DNA from: Bradyrhizobium guangzhouense
GTDB lineage: Bacteria; Pseudomonadota; Alphaproteobacteria; Rhizobiales; Xanthobacteraceae
Direction of reading: 5' to 3'
Length of the DNA stretch: 64,000 bases
Assembly: GCF_004114955.1 (NCBI RefSeq)
Contig: NZ_CP030053.1
Coordinates: forward strand, 7,094,887-7,158,886
Each line of letters starts with the position of its first letter. Within the stretch, counting starts at the first letter, position 1. The position numbers and the translations under genes were made by a program. The notes under the pieces were generated by a model that worked only from the letters and a program-made list of their open reading frames with translations, made no database searches and was not told where the DNA came from. Positions 1-9,245 of this stretch are shown piece by piece.

Positions 1-421
1 CACGGGCGATGGCGACGCGCTGCGCCTGTCCGCCGGAGAGCTCGCGCGGCCAGGCTTGCGCCTTGTCGGCGAGGCCCACACGTTCCAGCGCGCGCGCCAC
101 CTTCCCGCGGCGTTCGGCCGCTGGGAGATCGGCGAGGCCAAAGCCGATATTGTCGGCGACGCCTAGCCAGGGCAGCAGACGCGGCTCCTGGAAGATGATG
201 CCGATCTTGGCGTGCGGCGAAAAGATCGCCTCCCTGTCGAGCGCCACGGTGCCGGAGCTGGCGCGGTCGAGGCCGGCGATGGCGCGGAGCAATGTTGATT
301 TGCCGCAGCCGGAGCCGCCGATGATGGCGATGATCTCGCCCTGCCCGATCTCGGCGGAGAAGCGCGCCAGCGCCTCGACGCCGTTGGGATAGGTCTTGCT
401 GACCCGGTCGAGCGCCAACAT
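1..421 (-). CDS. ABC transporter ATP-binding protein, sulfonate/taurine/nitrate type (3' end outside window)
   Basis: This is the nucleotide-binding subunit of an ABC importer, cut by the left edge of the window, so only about 140 N-terminal residues are visible. They contain a Walker A motif GGSGCGKST at about residues 35-43, a Q-loop (FQEPRLLPW) and the signature ELSGGQAQR; Walker B lies outside. The FQEPRLLPW form is typical of the SsuB/TauB/NrtD group. The ATG at 421 follows the permease gene by 17 bases on the same strand. With the permease and the binding protein it forms a three-gene operon. The substrate is inferred, not shown. Confidence 0.9.
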   Translation of the reverse strand, partial: MLALDRVSKTYPNGVEALARFSAEIGQGEIIAIIGGSGCGKSTLLRAIAGLDRASSGTVALDREAIFSPHAKIGIIFQEPRLLPWLGVADNIGFGLADLPAAERRGKVARALERVGLADKAQAWPRELSGGQAQRVAIAR

Positions 422-438
422 CGCCTTGTGCTCCCTTA

Positions 439-1290
439 TCAAGTTTCTTTGGCGCGACCGAACGCATCCTGCCAACGCAGGAACGGTGCCGCGGCGACTT
501 CGATCAGCCAGTCGGTGAGCTTGCCGAGGATGGCAAATATCACGATCGCGGCCAGGATCTGCGCGGGCTTGCCGAGCTGCTGGCCGTCGAGCAGGAGATA
601 GCCGAGGCCTTCCGAGGCGCCGATCAGCTCGGCCGCCACCACGAACATCCAGCCGAGGCCAAGGCCAACACGCAGGGACACGACATAGGCCGGCAGCACC
701 GCGGGCAGCAAGATGCGGCGGATCATTGCAAAGCCGGAGAGGCGGAAGGTGCGGCCGACCTCGACGATCTTGCGATCGACCGAGAGGATCGCGCCCATCA
801 CGCCGAGATAGACCGGAAAGAACACGCCGACCGCGATCAGCGCGATCTTCGAGGTCTCGAAGATGCCGAGCCAGAGGATGAACAGCGGCACCCAGGCGAG
901 CGAAGGAATCGCGCGTAATGCCTGCACGGTCGGATCGAGCAACCGCCGGGCCAGCGACCAATAGCCTGAGATGGCGCCAAATACCGTGCCGGCGATGACG
1001 CCAAAGGCGAAGCCGAGCCCGACCCGCCACAACGTCGCGGCGATGTGGTGGAAGAGCTCGCCGGAGCGGGCGAGATCAGCGATGGTGGCGAACACCCGCG
1101 AGGGCGGCGGCACCAGCCTGCCGTTGGACCAGCCGGACCAGACCACAAGCTCCCAGCCCAGTGCGAGTGTCACCGGCAGCAGCAGGCCGAGCATCGGCCG
1201 CGCATAGCGCGACAGTCGCGACGACGCGCCGCCGCTCTCGGCGGGCTCCGAAGATTGTTGCAGCACTGGTGCGTCGGAGATCATGGCCAT
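439..1290 (-). CDS. ABC transporter permease, SsuC/TauC-like
   Basis: Inner-membrane permease of the same importer. The protein has several hydrophobic segments and the EAA-type loop expected of the BPD_transp_1 family (region ALRAIPSLAWVPLFILWLG, then GRTFRLSGFAMIRRILLPA). The open frame extends upstream to 1365, but that part runs into the perfect hairpin at 1340-1374, so I chose the internal ATG at 1290 (MAMISDAP); an ATG two codons later is equally possible. The protein is then about 283 residues, close to family length. It sits between the binding protein and the ATPase on the same strand. Confidence 0.9.
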   Translation of the reverse strand: MAMISDAPVLQQSSEPAESGGASSRLSRYARPMLGLLLPVTLALGWELVVWSGWSNGRLVPPPSRVFATIADLARSGELFHHIAATLWRVGLGFAFGVIAGTVFGAISGYWSLARRLLDPTVQALRAIPSLAWVPLFILWLGIFETSKIALIAVGVFFPVYLGVMGAILSVDRKIVEVGRTFRLSGFAMIRRILLPAVLPAYVVSLRVGLGLGWMFVVAAELIGASEGLGYLLLDGQQLGKPAQILAAIVIFAILGKLTDWLIEVAAAPFLRWQDAFGRAKET

Positions 1291-1339
1291 AGCAAGCGCG
1301 TCTGGGGCGGGAATGCAAGGCGTGCCTCCCTCTGCCCGC

Positions 1340-1374
1340 GTAGCCCGGATGGAGCTTCGCTCCATCCGGGCTAC
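1340..1374. repeat. Perfect 35-bp hairpin inside the sulfonate-type ABC operon
   Basis: Two 16-base arms (GTAGCCCGGATGGAGC and its exact reverse complement) flank a 3-base loop. The element lies between the stop of the binding-protein gene and the start of the permease gene, so it would be transcribed as a strong RNA stem. It has no T-run and so is not a standard terminator. Such stems can protect an upstream message from 3' decay. Confidence 0.9.
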
Positions 1375-1381
1375 GAAACCC

Positions 1382-2353
1382 TCAATTCGTCGGCAGCGGG
1401 ACGCGGTCGTCGATCAGCGCATCCAGCGTCGCCTTCACGTCGACCTTGGCATCGACGACGCCGGCCTGTTGCAGCGCGAGGCCGGCAGCGAGGATCGACT
1501 CGCGCTGGGGCGCGCCGATACGGCTGTGGGTGAGCTCGGTGCGCTCCTTGAGCTGCTTGTCGACGACGGCCTCCGGCAGCTTGGTGACGGCCATGAAGGT
1601 CTTCTTGAGATCGTCGTAATTCGCCAGCGAATATTTCCGCGCGTCCTCATACACCGCGAGCACGCGGCGGGCGGCGTCCGGATGGTCCTTCAAGAACTGC
1701 TCGCGCACATTGAGGATGCCCCAGGTGTTGGCGTCGGCCTTGCGATAGAACAGTTTTGCGCCTTCTTCGATTTCGGCCTGCGCCATCATCGGATCGAGAC
1801 CGGCCCAGGCATCGACGTCGCCGCGGATCAGCGCGGTCTTGCCGTCGGCGTGCTGCAGCAGCACCGGCGTGATGTCCTTCTCGGTCAGTCCTGCGCCCAG
1901 CAGCGCACGCACCAGGAAGATGTGCGGATCGGTGCCGCGCGTCACCGCGACGCGCTTGCCCTTGAGATCAGCGACATCAGCGATCTTGGAATCCTTTGAT
2001 GTGACCAGCGCGGTCCACTCGGGACGCGAATAGACGTAAATCGACTTGATCGGATTGCCATTGATGCGCGCGACCAGCGCCGCCGAGCCCGCGGTCGAGC
2101 CGAAGTCGATCGAGCCGGCATTGAGGAATTCGAGCGCCTTGTTGGAGCCCGCCGACTGCACCCAGGTGATGGTGATGCCGTCCTTGGCGAACTCCTTCTC
2201 CAAGAGGCCCTTCTGCTTCAGGACGAGAGACACCGGATTGTAAGTCGCCCAGTCGATGCGGATTTCCCTGAGCGGATCGGCGGCCCGCGCCGAAGGGGTG
2301 ACGGCGAGCGCAGCAGCTCCCGCCAGCAGAATACGTCGTGTGATCTCAGCCAT
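1382..2353 (-). CDS. ABC transporter substrate-binding protein, aliphatic sulfonate (NMT1/SsuA-like)
   Basis: Periplasmic solute-binding protein. It begins with a signal peptide (TRRILLAGAAALAVTPSARA) and continues as an NMT1/SsuA-like fold: early IDWATYNPVSLVLKQKGLL, then GSIDFGSTAGSAALVARING and DLKGKRVAVTRGTDPHIFL. The frame opens at 2377, but the ATG at 2353 has a GAGG ribosome site about nine bases upstream and starts directly at the signal peptide, so I prefer it. It is the first gene of the operon with the permease and ATPase. A sulfonate or taurine ligand is likely from family resemblance; other anions cannot be excluded. Confidence 0.88.
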   Translation of the reverse strand: MAEITRRILLAGAAALAVTPSARAADPLREIRIDWATYNPVSLVLKQKGLLEKEFAKDGITITWVQSAGSNKALEFLNAGSIDFGSTAGSAALVARINGNPIKSIYVYSRPEWTALVTSKDSKIADVADLKGKRVAVTRGTDPHIFLVRALLGAGLTEKDITPVLLQHADGKTALIRGDVDAWAGLDPMMAQAEIEEGAKLFYRKADANTWGILNVREQFLKDHPDAARRVLAVYEDARKYSLANYDDLKKTFMAVTKLPEAVVDKQLKERTELTHSRIGAPQRESILAAGLALQQAGVVDAKVDVKATLDALIDDRVPLPTN

Positions 2354-2541
2354 GCCCAGAATCCTCAAAAACTTCATTGTTTTTCAATGAGTTATATCTA
2401 GAGGTCAACGAGAAAATCCGACCCTTGAAAGCGCGTGGACCGAGAACAATTTTGCTTCCAGCCGGCAATTTCCAGCATGGAATGACTATTGCTGGCGAAT
2501 GGCTGATGACAGCGCCTGCCGCCTCTTATATCCGGTGAGAC

Positions 2542-5331
2542 ATGGACAGCGTTACGACCGAGCATAAGCCCCAGGTGGATGATCGTTTCGACACTGCGCG
2601 GATCACCGCTGCGGTCGATGCGCTTGCCGAAAAGCATCAGGGGCGCGAGGACGCGTTCCGCACCGCCGTGGCGCAGTTGCTCAAGGCGGAACTCATCGCC
2701 GCGCGCGCCGCCGCGCAGGCGATCCTGCTGAAGGACCGCCACGGCCGCCGCTGCGCCGAGCGCTTGTGCCACGTGCAGGACGAGATCATCCGCATCCTCT
2801 ATTCAGCCGCGACCCGCCATCTCTATCGTTCGCCGATCCCGAGCGGCGCCGAACGCATGGCGGTGGTCGCGACCGGCGGCTACGGCCGCGGTCTGATGGC
2901 GCCGGAATCGGACATCGACCTGCTGTTCATCCTGCCCTACAAGCAGACCGCCTGGGGCGAGCAGGTGGCCGAGGCGATTCTGTATTGCCTCTGGGACATG
3001 GGCCTGAAGGTCGGTCACGCCACGCGCTCGGTCGATGAATCGATCCGGCAGGCGCGCGGCGACATGACCATCCGTACCGCCATCCTGGAAACGCGCTTTC
3101 TCACCGGCGACCAGCCACTCTATGACGAGCTGGTCGCGCGCTTCGACAAGGAAGTGGTGCAGGGCACCGCGTCTGAATTCGTCACCGCCAAGCTCGCCGA
3201 ACGCGAGGAGCGCCATCGTCGCGGCGGGCAGTCGCGTTACCTGGTCGAGCCCAACGTCAAGGACGGCAAGGGCGCCTTGCGCGACCTGCACACGCTGTTC
3301 TGGATCGCCAAATACGTCTATCGCGTCCGCGACACCGACGAGCTGGTCGAACGCGGCGTGTTCGACGCGCAGGAATATCGCAGCTTCCGCCGCTGCGCCG
3401 ACTTCCTCTGGTCGGTGCGCTGCAATCTGCATTTCTACTGCGGGCGGCCCGAGGAGCGTCTGTCGTTCGACCTCCAGCGCGAGATCGCTGTCAGGCTCGG
3501 CTACACTTCTCATCCCGGCATGCAGGACGTCGAGCGCTTCATGAAGCACTACTTCCTGGTCGCCAAGGAAGTCGGCAACCTCACCGCCATCCTCTGCGCC
3601 AAGCTCGAGGACCAGCAGGCCAAGCCCGCCCCGGTGCTGAGCCGGATGATGGCGCGGCTGCGCCCGACACCAGCGAAGCGGCGAGTGCCGGAGAGCGACG
3701 ACTTCATCGTCGACAACAACCGCATCAACGTCGCCGCGCCCGACGTCTTCAAGCACGATCCGGTCAATCTGATCCGGATCTTCCGCCTGGCGCAGAAGAA
3801 CAACCTCGCCTTCCACCCGGACGCGATGCGCGACGTGACGCGCTCGCTTGGCCTGATCAACGCGCAGATGCGCGAGAATCCCGAGGCCAACCGGCTGTTC
3901 ATGGAGATCCTGACCTCGGACAACGCCGAGATCGTGCTGCGGCGGATGAACGAAACCGGCGTGCTCGGTCACTTCATCCGCGCCTTCGGCAAGATCATCT
4001 CGATGATGCAGTTCAACATGTATCATCACTACACCGTGGACGAGCATCTGATCCGCTGCGTCGGCTTCCTCCAGGACATCGAGCGCGGCGGCATCGAGGA
4101 GTTCACTCTCGCCAGCGATCTGATGCGCAAAATTCGTCCCGAGCACCGTGCAGTGATCTACATCACGACGCTGCTGCACGACATCGCCAAGGGGCGGCCG
4201 GAAGATCACTCGATCGCAGGAGCCAAGGTGGCGCGGCGGCTGTGCCCGCGGCTCGGCTTCAGCGCGGCCGACACCGAGCTCGTGGCCTGGCTGATCGAGG
4301 AACATCTGACGATGTCCACGGTGGCGCAGTCGCGCGATCTCTCCGACCGCAAGACCATCGAGAATTTTGCTGCCGTGGTGCAGTCGGTCGAGCAGATGAA
4401 GCTGCTCACCATCCTGACCACTGCCGACATTCGCGGCGTTGGTCCCGGCGTGTGGAACGGCTGGAAGGCCCAGCTGCTGCGCTCGCTGTATTACGAGACC
4501 GAACCGGTACTGACCGGCGGCTTCTCGGAGGTCGACCGCGGTAAGCGCCTCACGGCCGCCTACGCCGAATTCCGCCACGCCTTCGCCGAATGGCCGGCCG
4601 ACGAGCTCGACGCCTATGTCGGCCGGCACTATCCGGCCTACTGGCTCAAGGTCGAGCTGCCGCGGAAGATTCGCCACGCGCGCTTCGTGCGATCGAGCGA
4701 GCAGGCCGGCCACAAGCTCGCGATCAATGTCGGCTTCGACGAGGTGCGCGGCGTCACCGAGCTGACGATCTTTGCCGCCGACCATCCCTGGCTGCTCTCG
4801 ATCATCGCGGGCGCGTGCGCCTCGGCCGGCGCCAACATCGTGGACGCGCAAATCTACACCACGACGGACGGCCGCGCGCTGGACACGATCTCGATCTCGC
4901 GCGAATACGATCGTGACGAGGACGAAGGCCGGCGTGCCACCCGCATCGGCGAGATGATCGAGGACGTGCTCGAAGGCAAGTTGCGCCTGCCGGAAGTGGT
5001 GGCGCGGCGCACCGTGCGCAGCAAGGCAAAGCCGTTCGTGATCGAGCCCGAGGTGACCATCAACAACCAATGGTCCGACCGCTACACCGTGATCGAGGTC
5101 TCCGGCCTCGACCGTCCCGGCCTGCTCTACGAGCTGACCACCGCGATCTCGAAGCTCAACCTCAACATCGCCTCGGCCCATGTCGCGACCTTCGGCGAGC
5201 GCGCCCGCGACGTGTTCTACGTCACCGACTTGCTCGGCGCGCAGATCAACGCGCCGACCCGCCAGGCCGCGATCAAGAGCGCACTGACGCACGTGATGGC
5301 CGGCGACAAGGCGGTGCAACCGGCGGCGTGA
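2542..5331 (+). CDS. glnD: [Protein-PII] uridylyltransferase / uridylyl-removing enzyme
   Basis: GlnD is the cytoplasmic nitrogen sensor that uridylylates PII proteins (GlnB/GlnK) when glutamine is low and removes UMP when it is high. The 929-residue protein has the full domain order: a nucleotidyltransferase domain with GGYGRG at about residue 112 and the catalytic SDIDLLF just after; a GlnD-type linker; an HD hydrolase domain with LLHDIAKG near residue 544; and two C-terminal ACT domains, at about 730-810 and 845-920, that bind glutamine. Key residues are intact. It is divergent from the ABC operon and appears monocistronic. Length and order match alphaproteobacterial GlnD. Confidence 0.98.
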   Translation: MDSVTTEHKPQVDDRFDTARITAAVDALAEKHQGREDAFRTAVAQLLKAELIAARAAAQAILLKDRHGRRCAERLCHVQDEIIRILYSAATRHLYRSPIPSGAERMAVVATGGYGRGLMAPESDIDLLFILPYKQTAWGEQVAEAILYCLWDMGLKVGHATRSVDESIRQARGDMTIRTAILETRFLTGDQPLYDELVARFDKEVVQGTASEFVTAKLAEREERHRRGGQSRYLVEPNVKDGKGALRDLHTLFWIAKYVYRVRDTDELVERGVFDAQEYRSFRRCADFLWSVRCNLHFYCGRPEERLSFDLQREIAVRLGYTSHPGMQDVERFMKHYFLVAKEVGNLTAILCAKLEDQQAKPAPVLSRMMARLRPTPAKRRVPESDDFIVDNNRINVAAPDVFKHDPVNLIRIFRLAQKNNLAFHPDAMRDVTRSLGLINAQMRENPEANRLFMEILTSDNAEIVLRRMNETGVLGHFIRAFGKIISMMQFNMYHHYTVDEHLIRCVGFLQDIERGGIEEFTLASDLMRKIRPEHRAVIYITTLLHDIAKGRPEDHSIAGAKVARRLCPRLGFSAADTELVAWLIEEHLTMSTVAQSRDLSDRKTIENFAAVVQSVEQMKLLTILTTADIRGVGPGVWNGWKAQLLRSLYYETEPVLTGGFSEVDRGKRLTAAYAEFRHAFAEWPADELDAYVGRHYPAYWLKVELPRKIRHARFVRSSEQAGHKLAINVGFDEVRGVTELTIFAADHPWLLSIIAGACASAGANIVDAQIYTTTDGRALDTISISREYDRDEDEGRRATRIGEMIEDVLEGKLRLPEVVARRTVRSKAKPFVIEPEVTINNQWSDRYTVIEVSGLDRPGLLYELTTAISKLNLNIASAHVATFGERARDVFYVTDLLGAQINAPTRQAAIKSALTHVMAGDKAVQPAA

Positions 5332-5379
5332 CCCCCATCATTCGCCGCTCGCGGCGGACGGCTTCAGGCCGCCTTCCAA

Positions 5380-6279
5380 TTATCGCGTCGGTCTTTGTTC
5401 GGAGTGTTGAAGCGCTTTCACCAGTGCGGACAGCGCGGCTGGTTGATGCTGGCGGCTGGGATAATACATGAAAAAGCCGGGAATTGGCGGCGTCCAATCC
5501 TCCAGCACCCGAACAAGGCGCCGCTTTGCAATATACTCGGCGACCTGCTCTTCGTAGGCGAGGCCGACACCAACTCCAGCCAGCGCCGCCTGAATCACCA
5601 AGTGAGTATCGTCGATGATGAGCGGGCCATTCACATTAATTGTGACCGACTTCCGACCTTGCTCAAACTCCCACCGATATGGACCGCCGGCCAGACGCAG
5701 AGTAATGCACCGATGATCGTTGAGATCTTTTGGCTTCTCGGGGATGCGCCGTGAAGCGAAATACCGTGGCGACCCTATGACCGCCAAACGCAGTTCGGGG
5801 GTGACACGAACCGCGATCATGTCCTTTTGAATGTACTCGCCAAGCTGAATACCGGCATCGAACTCGCCTGCAACAAGGTCCACCGGGCCAGTGACGGTGA
5901 CAACGTCCAGAACGATGTCAGGATAGGCCTCGGCAAAAGCCCTGAGCCGCGGCAACAACACCATCACCGCAGCCGATCGCGACATGACAATTCGGAGACG
6001 GCCCTCGGGTCGGCGCCGAATGCTTCGGGCCTTGTCGAGGGCATGACGAATTTGCTCGAGCGCCGGAGACAGGTCTTCCAGAAGAGCCACCCCCGCGGCG
6101 GTTGGTGCCACGCTCTTGGTGGTTCGCGCGAGCAGCTTCAGCTCAAGCCGTTGCTCAAGCCGCCGGATTGTATGGCTCAAGGCAGACTGAGACACGCCGA
6201 GTTTTGTCGCAGCGCGTGTAAAGCTTCGTTCACGGGCCACAATTGCAAACGCGGCGAGCTCGTTCATTTCGTTCGTCAT
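5380..6279 (-). CDS. LysR family transcriptional regulator
   Basis: DNA-binding regulator of about 299 residues with an N-terminal winged helix-turn-helix (FTRAATKLGVSQSALSHTIRRLEQRL) and a C-terminal periplasmic-binding-protein-like effector domain. ATG codons at 6285, 6279 and 6267 are all possible; I chose MTNEMNEL at 6279 because it begins at the usual distance before the helix-turn-helix. It is divergent from the NTF2-like gene at 6420, the usual layout for a LysR regulator and its target. An inverted repeat lies between them. The effector is unknown. Confidence 0.93.
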   Translation of the reverse strand: MTNEMNELAAFAIVARERSFTRAATKLGVSQSALSHTIRRLEQRLELKLLARTTKSVAPTAAGVALLEDLSPALEQIRHALDKARSIRRRPEGRLRIVMSRSAAVMVLLPRLRAFAEAYPDIVLDVVTVTGPVDLVAGEFDAGIQLGEYIQKDMIAVRVTPELRLAVIGSPRYFASRRIPEKPKDLNDHRCITLRLAGGPYRWEFEQGRKSVTINVNGPLIIDDTHLVIQAALAGVGVGLAYEEQVAEYIAKRRLVRVLEDWTPPIPGFFMYYPSRQHQPAALSALVKALQHSEQRPTR

Positions 6280-6296
6280 GATCATGAATATCGCTC

Positions 6297-6330
6297 ATGA
6301 GACCATGCTATTCAAGGCGCCTAGTCTCAT
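6297..6330. promoter_or_regulatory. Possible LysR operator between divergent genes
   Basis: ATGAGAC at 6297-6303 is matched by its exact inverted copy GTCTCAT at 6324-6330. The repeat lies just upstream of the LysR start and about 90 bases before the divergent NTF2-like gene. LysR proteins commonly bind interrupted dyads in such divergent regions. Seven-base arms can occur by chance, so this is tentative. Confidence 0.35.
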
Positions 6331-6419
6331 AAGTGAACCTGCCGTAGGTTTTGCGCGATGCCGGGCCAGCTGGCTCGGCCACAATGAATGCGTCCAGCGC
6401 ACCAACTTTGAGGAAGACC

Positions 6420-6788
6420 ATGGATACCGACGCCCCCGCCCTGCGCGCCCTTGCGCAGACCTATTTTGACGCTGCTTACGAAATGGATGCCGAGAAATTC
6501 GCATCCATATTTCACCCCTCGAGTTCCGTGACAAAGGTCGCCGAGGACGGCAACGTGGGCGTGACGCCGATCGCGTCATGGCTCACAGTGGTCCGCAATA
6601 CGAAGGCTCCGAAGCAATTCGCCTCCGAGCGAGAAGATCAGATCATGTCAATGGACGTTGAAAACGAGCTCGCGCTTTTGAAGGTGAAATTGCGCATTCC
6701 GCCGCGCTCCGTCACGGACCTGCTGTCATGCCTGAAGGTGAACGGGACCTGGAAAATAGTGCAGAAAGTGATGACGTCGAAACGCTGA
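6420..6788 (+). CDS. NTF2-like / SnoaL-type small protein
   Basis: Small cytoplasmic protein of 122 residues. Its layout (ALAQTYFDAAYEMDAEKFASIFHPSSSVT, then a central strand-rich part and a final VNGTWKIVQKVMTSKR) is that of the NTF2-like superfamily seen in putative lumazine-binding and SnoaL-like proteins. These folds bind small ligands or act as isomerases; no catalytic residue can be assigned. The frame is open upstream, but ATG 6420 follows GAGGAAG and matches the fold's start. It is divergent from the LysR gene, which probably controls it. Confidence 0.75.
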   Translation: MDTDAPALRALAQTYFDAAYEMDAEKFASIFHPSSSVTKVAEDGNVGVTPIASWLTVVRNTKAPKQFASEREDQIMSMDVENELALLKVKLRIPPRSVTDLLSCLKVNGTWKIVQKVMTSKR

Positions 6789-6854
6789 CGGATTCGGGCA
6801 CGGCGGTGTCCATAGGGCCGATGAAGTCGTAGGAAGGGTTCGCTCAACGCATTC

Positions 6855-7397
6855 TCAAACGGGCTCTCTGACCTGCACGCCCTCGTGCCTGAGCAACCAT
6901 CTCTTCCGCTCGAGCCCCCCGCCATATTTCACCAGCGAGCCGTCCGCGCCGATCAGGCGATGGCACGGCAGCACTACGCTGATCGGGTTGGAGCCGTTGG
7001 CGTGACCAACGGCTCGGATCGCTTTGGGCATCTCGATCCTGGCGGCCATCGCGCCATAGCTCATCGTCGTGCCGGGCCGGATCTGCGCCAGCGCGGTCCA
7101 GACCTTTTGCTGGAACGGTGTACCGGCGACGCGCCAAGCGACACGCGAGAGCTGATCGAGATCGCCCTCGAAATAGGCCGACAGCGCAGACTTCATCGCC
7201 GTCGGCGCTGGCTGATCGCCGAGCTCCACCGCGCCGTAATGCAAGCGTAGCAGCTCGCGCATCCGATGCTCGTAATCGTCCCAATCGAGCGCGCGCAACG
7301 CGCCATCGGCATCGGTGACAAGGAGCGCGATCCCGATCGGTGTCGCCAGCCGATCGAGGCCGAAGCTTTCGGGGGGTTTTATCGATCGAGCGGGCAT
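6855..7397 (-). CDS. ogt: Methylated-DNA--[protein]-cysteine S-methyltransferase
   Basis: Suicide repair protein that removes O6-alkyl groups from guanine. It carries the active-site motif PCHRLIG (family consensus PCHRV/I), preceded by AVGHANGSNPISVVL and followed by LVKYGGGLERKRWLLRHEG, all typical of Ogt/MGMT. The frame opens at 7505, but that would cross the start of the DUF1304 gene on the other strand; the ATG at 7397 gives a normal 180-residue Ogt. No Ada-type N-terminal regulator domain is fused. It is divergent from the next gene. Confidence 0.9.
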   Translation of the reverse strand: MPARSIKPPESFGLDRLATPIGIALLVTDADGALRALDWDDYEHRMRELLRLHYGAVELGDQPAPTAMKSALSAYFEGDLDQLSRVAWRVAGTPFQQKVWTALAQIRPGTTMSYGAMAARIEMPKAIRAVGHANGSNPISVVLPCHRLIGADGSLVKYGGGLERKRWLLRHEGVQVREPV

Positions 7398-7488
7398 TGC
7401 GGCACCTTCACATCGAAACACGCTTCGCACTTGCCATGCGGGCCGTGCTAACGTCCACCCGAAAGCTGACGCTTTTGGGGGGCTCAAC

Positions 7489-7851
7489 TTGATTCTGATC
7501 GCCAATGTCCTGGTGGCGCTGGTCGCCGCACTGCACGCCTATTTCCTGGTCCTGGAAATGTTTCTCTGGGACAGGCCGCTCGGCTTGAAGACCTTTCGCA
7601 ATACGCCTGAGAAGGCCGAGATCACCAAAGTGCTGGCGGCCAATCAGGGACTCTATAACGGTTTCCTCGTCGCCGGCCTGATCTGGGGGCTGCTGCATGG
7701 CAATCCAGCCTTCGCGTTACAGATCAAGGTGTTCTTTCTGCTCTGCGTGATCGTGGCCGGCGCCTATGGCGCGGCCACCGTCAGCACGCGCATCCTGATC
7801 GTGCAGGCGCTGCCGGCCGCGATCGCGCTGGTTGCTTTGTTCCTGACATAA
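7489..7851 (+). CDS. DUF1304 family membrane protein
   Basis: Small integral membrane protein of about 120 residues with four hydrophobic segments, starting ILIANVLVALVAALHAYFLVLEMF and containing the conserved LGLKTFRNTPEKAEITKVLAANQGLYNGFLVAGL stretch of DUF1304. No function is established for the family. No ATG lies at the right place; a TTG at 7489 preceded by GGGG 7 bases upstream gives the family length, so I chose it. It is divergent from ogt. Confidence 0.85.
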   Translation: MILIANVLVALVAALHAYFLVLEMFLWDRPLGLKTFRNTPEKAEITKVLAANQGLYNGFLVAGLIWGLLHGNPAFALQIKVFFLLCVIVAGAYGAATVSTRILIVQALPAAIALVALFLT

Positions 7852-7990
7852 AACCCTTTGCGACAGCGCTGCGCAGCGATCCTTGCGCGGCGCCTGCCCT
7901 TCCTCCACACTCTCCGGCAGCGATGGCGACCGTTGCAAGCAACGGGAAAAGACCGTCGGCCGGAAAATTCCGTCAGGAGGAACAACCAAC

Positions 7991-9232
7991 ATGAGCACTC
8001 GCAGAGCCTTCATAGCTGCCGCGGCGGCGCTCGCCTTCGCGTTCTCCGCCAACCAAGTCTTCCTCAGTCCAGCTTTGGCCCAGAAGAAATACGATACCGG
8101 CGCGAGCGACAGCGAGATCAAGATCGGCCAGACCGTGCCTTTCTCCGGCCCCTACTCGGTCTACGCCAATATCGGCAAGACCCAGGCGGCCTATTTCAAG
8201 ATGATCAACGACCAGGGCGGCATCAACGGCCGCAAGATCAATCTGATCCAGTATGACGATGCCTATTCGCCGCCGAAGACCGTCGAGCAGGTGCGCAAGC
8301 TCGTCGAAGGCGACGAAGTGCTGTTCACCTTCCAGATCATCGGCACGGCCGCCAACGCTGCCGTACAAAAATATCTCAACGGAAAGAAGATCCCGCAGCT
8401 CCTCGCCTCGACCGGCGCTGCGCGCTTCAACGATCCGCAGAACTATCCCTGGACCATCGCCTATAATCCCAACTACATCTCCGAAGGGCGGATCTACGCG
8501 AAGTACATTCTCAAGGAACATCCGAACGCCAAGATCGGCGTGCTCTACCAGAACGACGACATGGGCCGCGACTACCTCGCCGGCCTCAAGAGCGGGCTCG
8601 GCGACAAGGCCGCCAGCATGATCGTCGGCGAGGTCTCCTACGAGGTCACCGACCCGACGGTGGACTCGCAGGTGGTGAAGCTGAAGTCGATGGGCGCCGA
8701 TCTGTTCTACGACGCCTCGACGCCGAAGTTCGCGGCGCAGGCGATCAAGAAGCTTGCCGACCTCGGCTGGACGCCCGTGCACATCCTCGACATCAATGCG
8801 AGCCCGATCTCGGCAACATTGAAGCCGGCCGGCCTCGATATCTCCAAGGGCATCATCTCGACGCAGTACGGCAAGGAGCCCGGCGATCCCCAGTGGAAGG
8901 ACGACCCCGGCGTGAAGGCCTTCTTCGCCTTCATGGACAAATACTTCCCGGAGGGCGACAAGCTCAATACGGTCAATACCTACGGGTATTCGGTGGCGGA
9001 GCTGCTGGTGCAGGTCTTGAAGCAATGCGGCGACGATCTGACGCGTGAAAACGTGATGAAGCAGGCCGCCAACATCAAGGACTTCACCCCGAGCTTCGCG
9101 CTGCCCGGCATCAAGATCAACACCGGGCCGAACGACTACCGTGTCAACAAGCAGATGCAGATGATGAAGTTCAACGGCGAACGCTGGGAGCTGTTCGGAC
9201 CGATCATCGAGGACTCGGGTCCGGCAGGTTAG
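7991..9232 (+). CDS. Branched-chain amino acid-type ABC substrate-binding protein (copy 1)
   Basis: Periplasmic type I binding protein of 413 residues (Peripla_BP_6, LivJ-like). It has a signal peptide ending in FLSPALA, then QKKYDTGASDSEIKIGQTVPFSGPYS. ATG 7991 is preceded by AGGAGGAAC, a strong ribosome site. The next gene is a close paralogue, and neither is accompanied by permease or ATPase genes, so these are orphan binding proteins that must share a transporter encoded elsewhere or act as sensors. Ligand unknown; LivJ-type proteins bind branched-chain or aromatic amino acids, urea or aromatic acids. Confidence 0.92.
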   Translation: MSTRRAFIAAAAALAFAFSANQVFLSPALAQKKYDTGASDSEIKIGQTVPFSGPYSVYANIGKTQAAYFKMINDQGGINGRKINLIQYDDAYSPPKTVEQVRKLVEGDEVLFTFQIIGTAANAAVQKYLNGKKIPQLLASTGAARFNDPQNYPWTIAYNPNYISEGRIYAKYILKEHPNAKIGVLYQNDDMGRDYLAGLKSGLGDKAASMIVGEVSYEVTDPTVDSQVVKLKSMGADLFYDASTPKFAAQAIKKLADLGWTPVHILDINASPISATLKPAGLDISKGIISTQYGKEPGDPQWKDDPGVKAFFAFMDKYFPEGDKLNTVNTYGYSVAELLVQVLKQCGDDLTRENVMKQAANIKDFTPSFALPGIKINTGPNDYRVNKQMQMMKFNGERWELFGPIIEDSGPAG

Positions 9233-9245
9233 TTAAGGGGCAGGA

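Noticed and set aside
2803..5319. Very long open frame antisense to glnD (838 codons)
   Set aside because: It mirrors the third-position GC bias of glnD, has no recognisable domain, and glnD is complete on the other strand.
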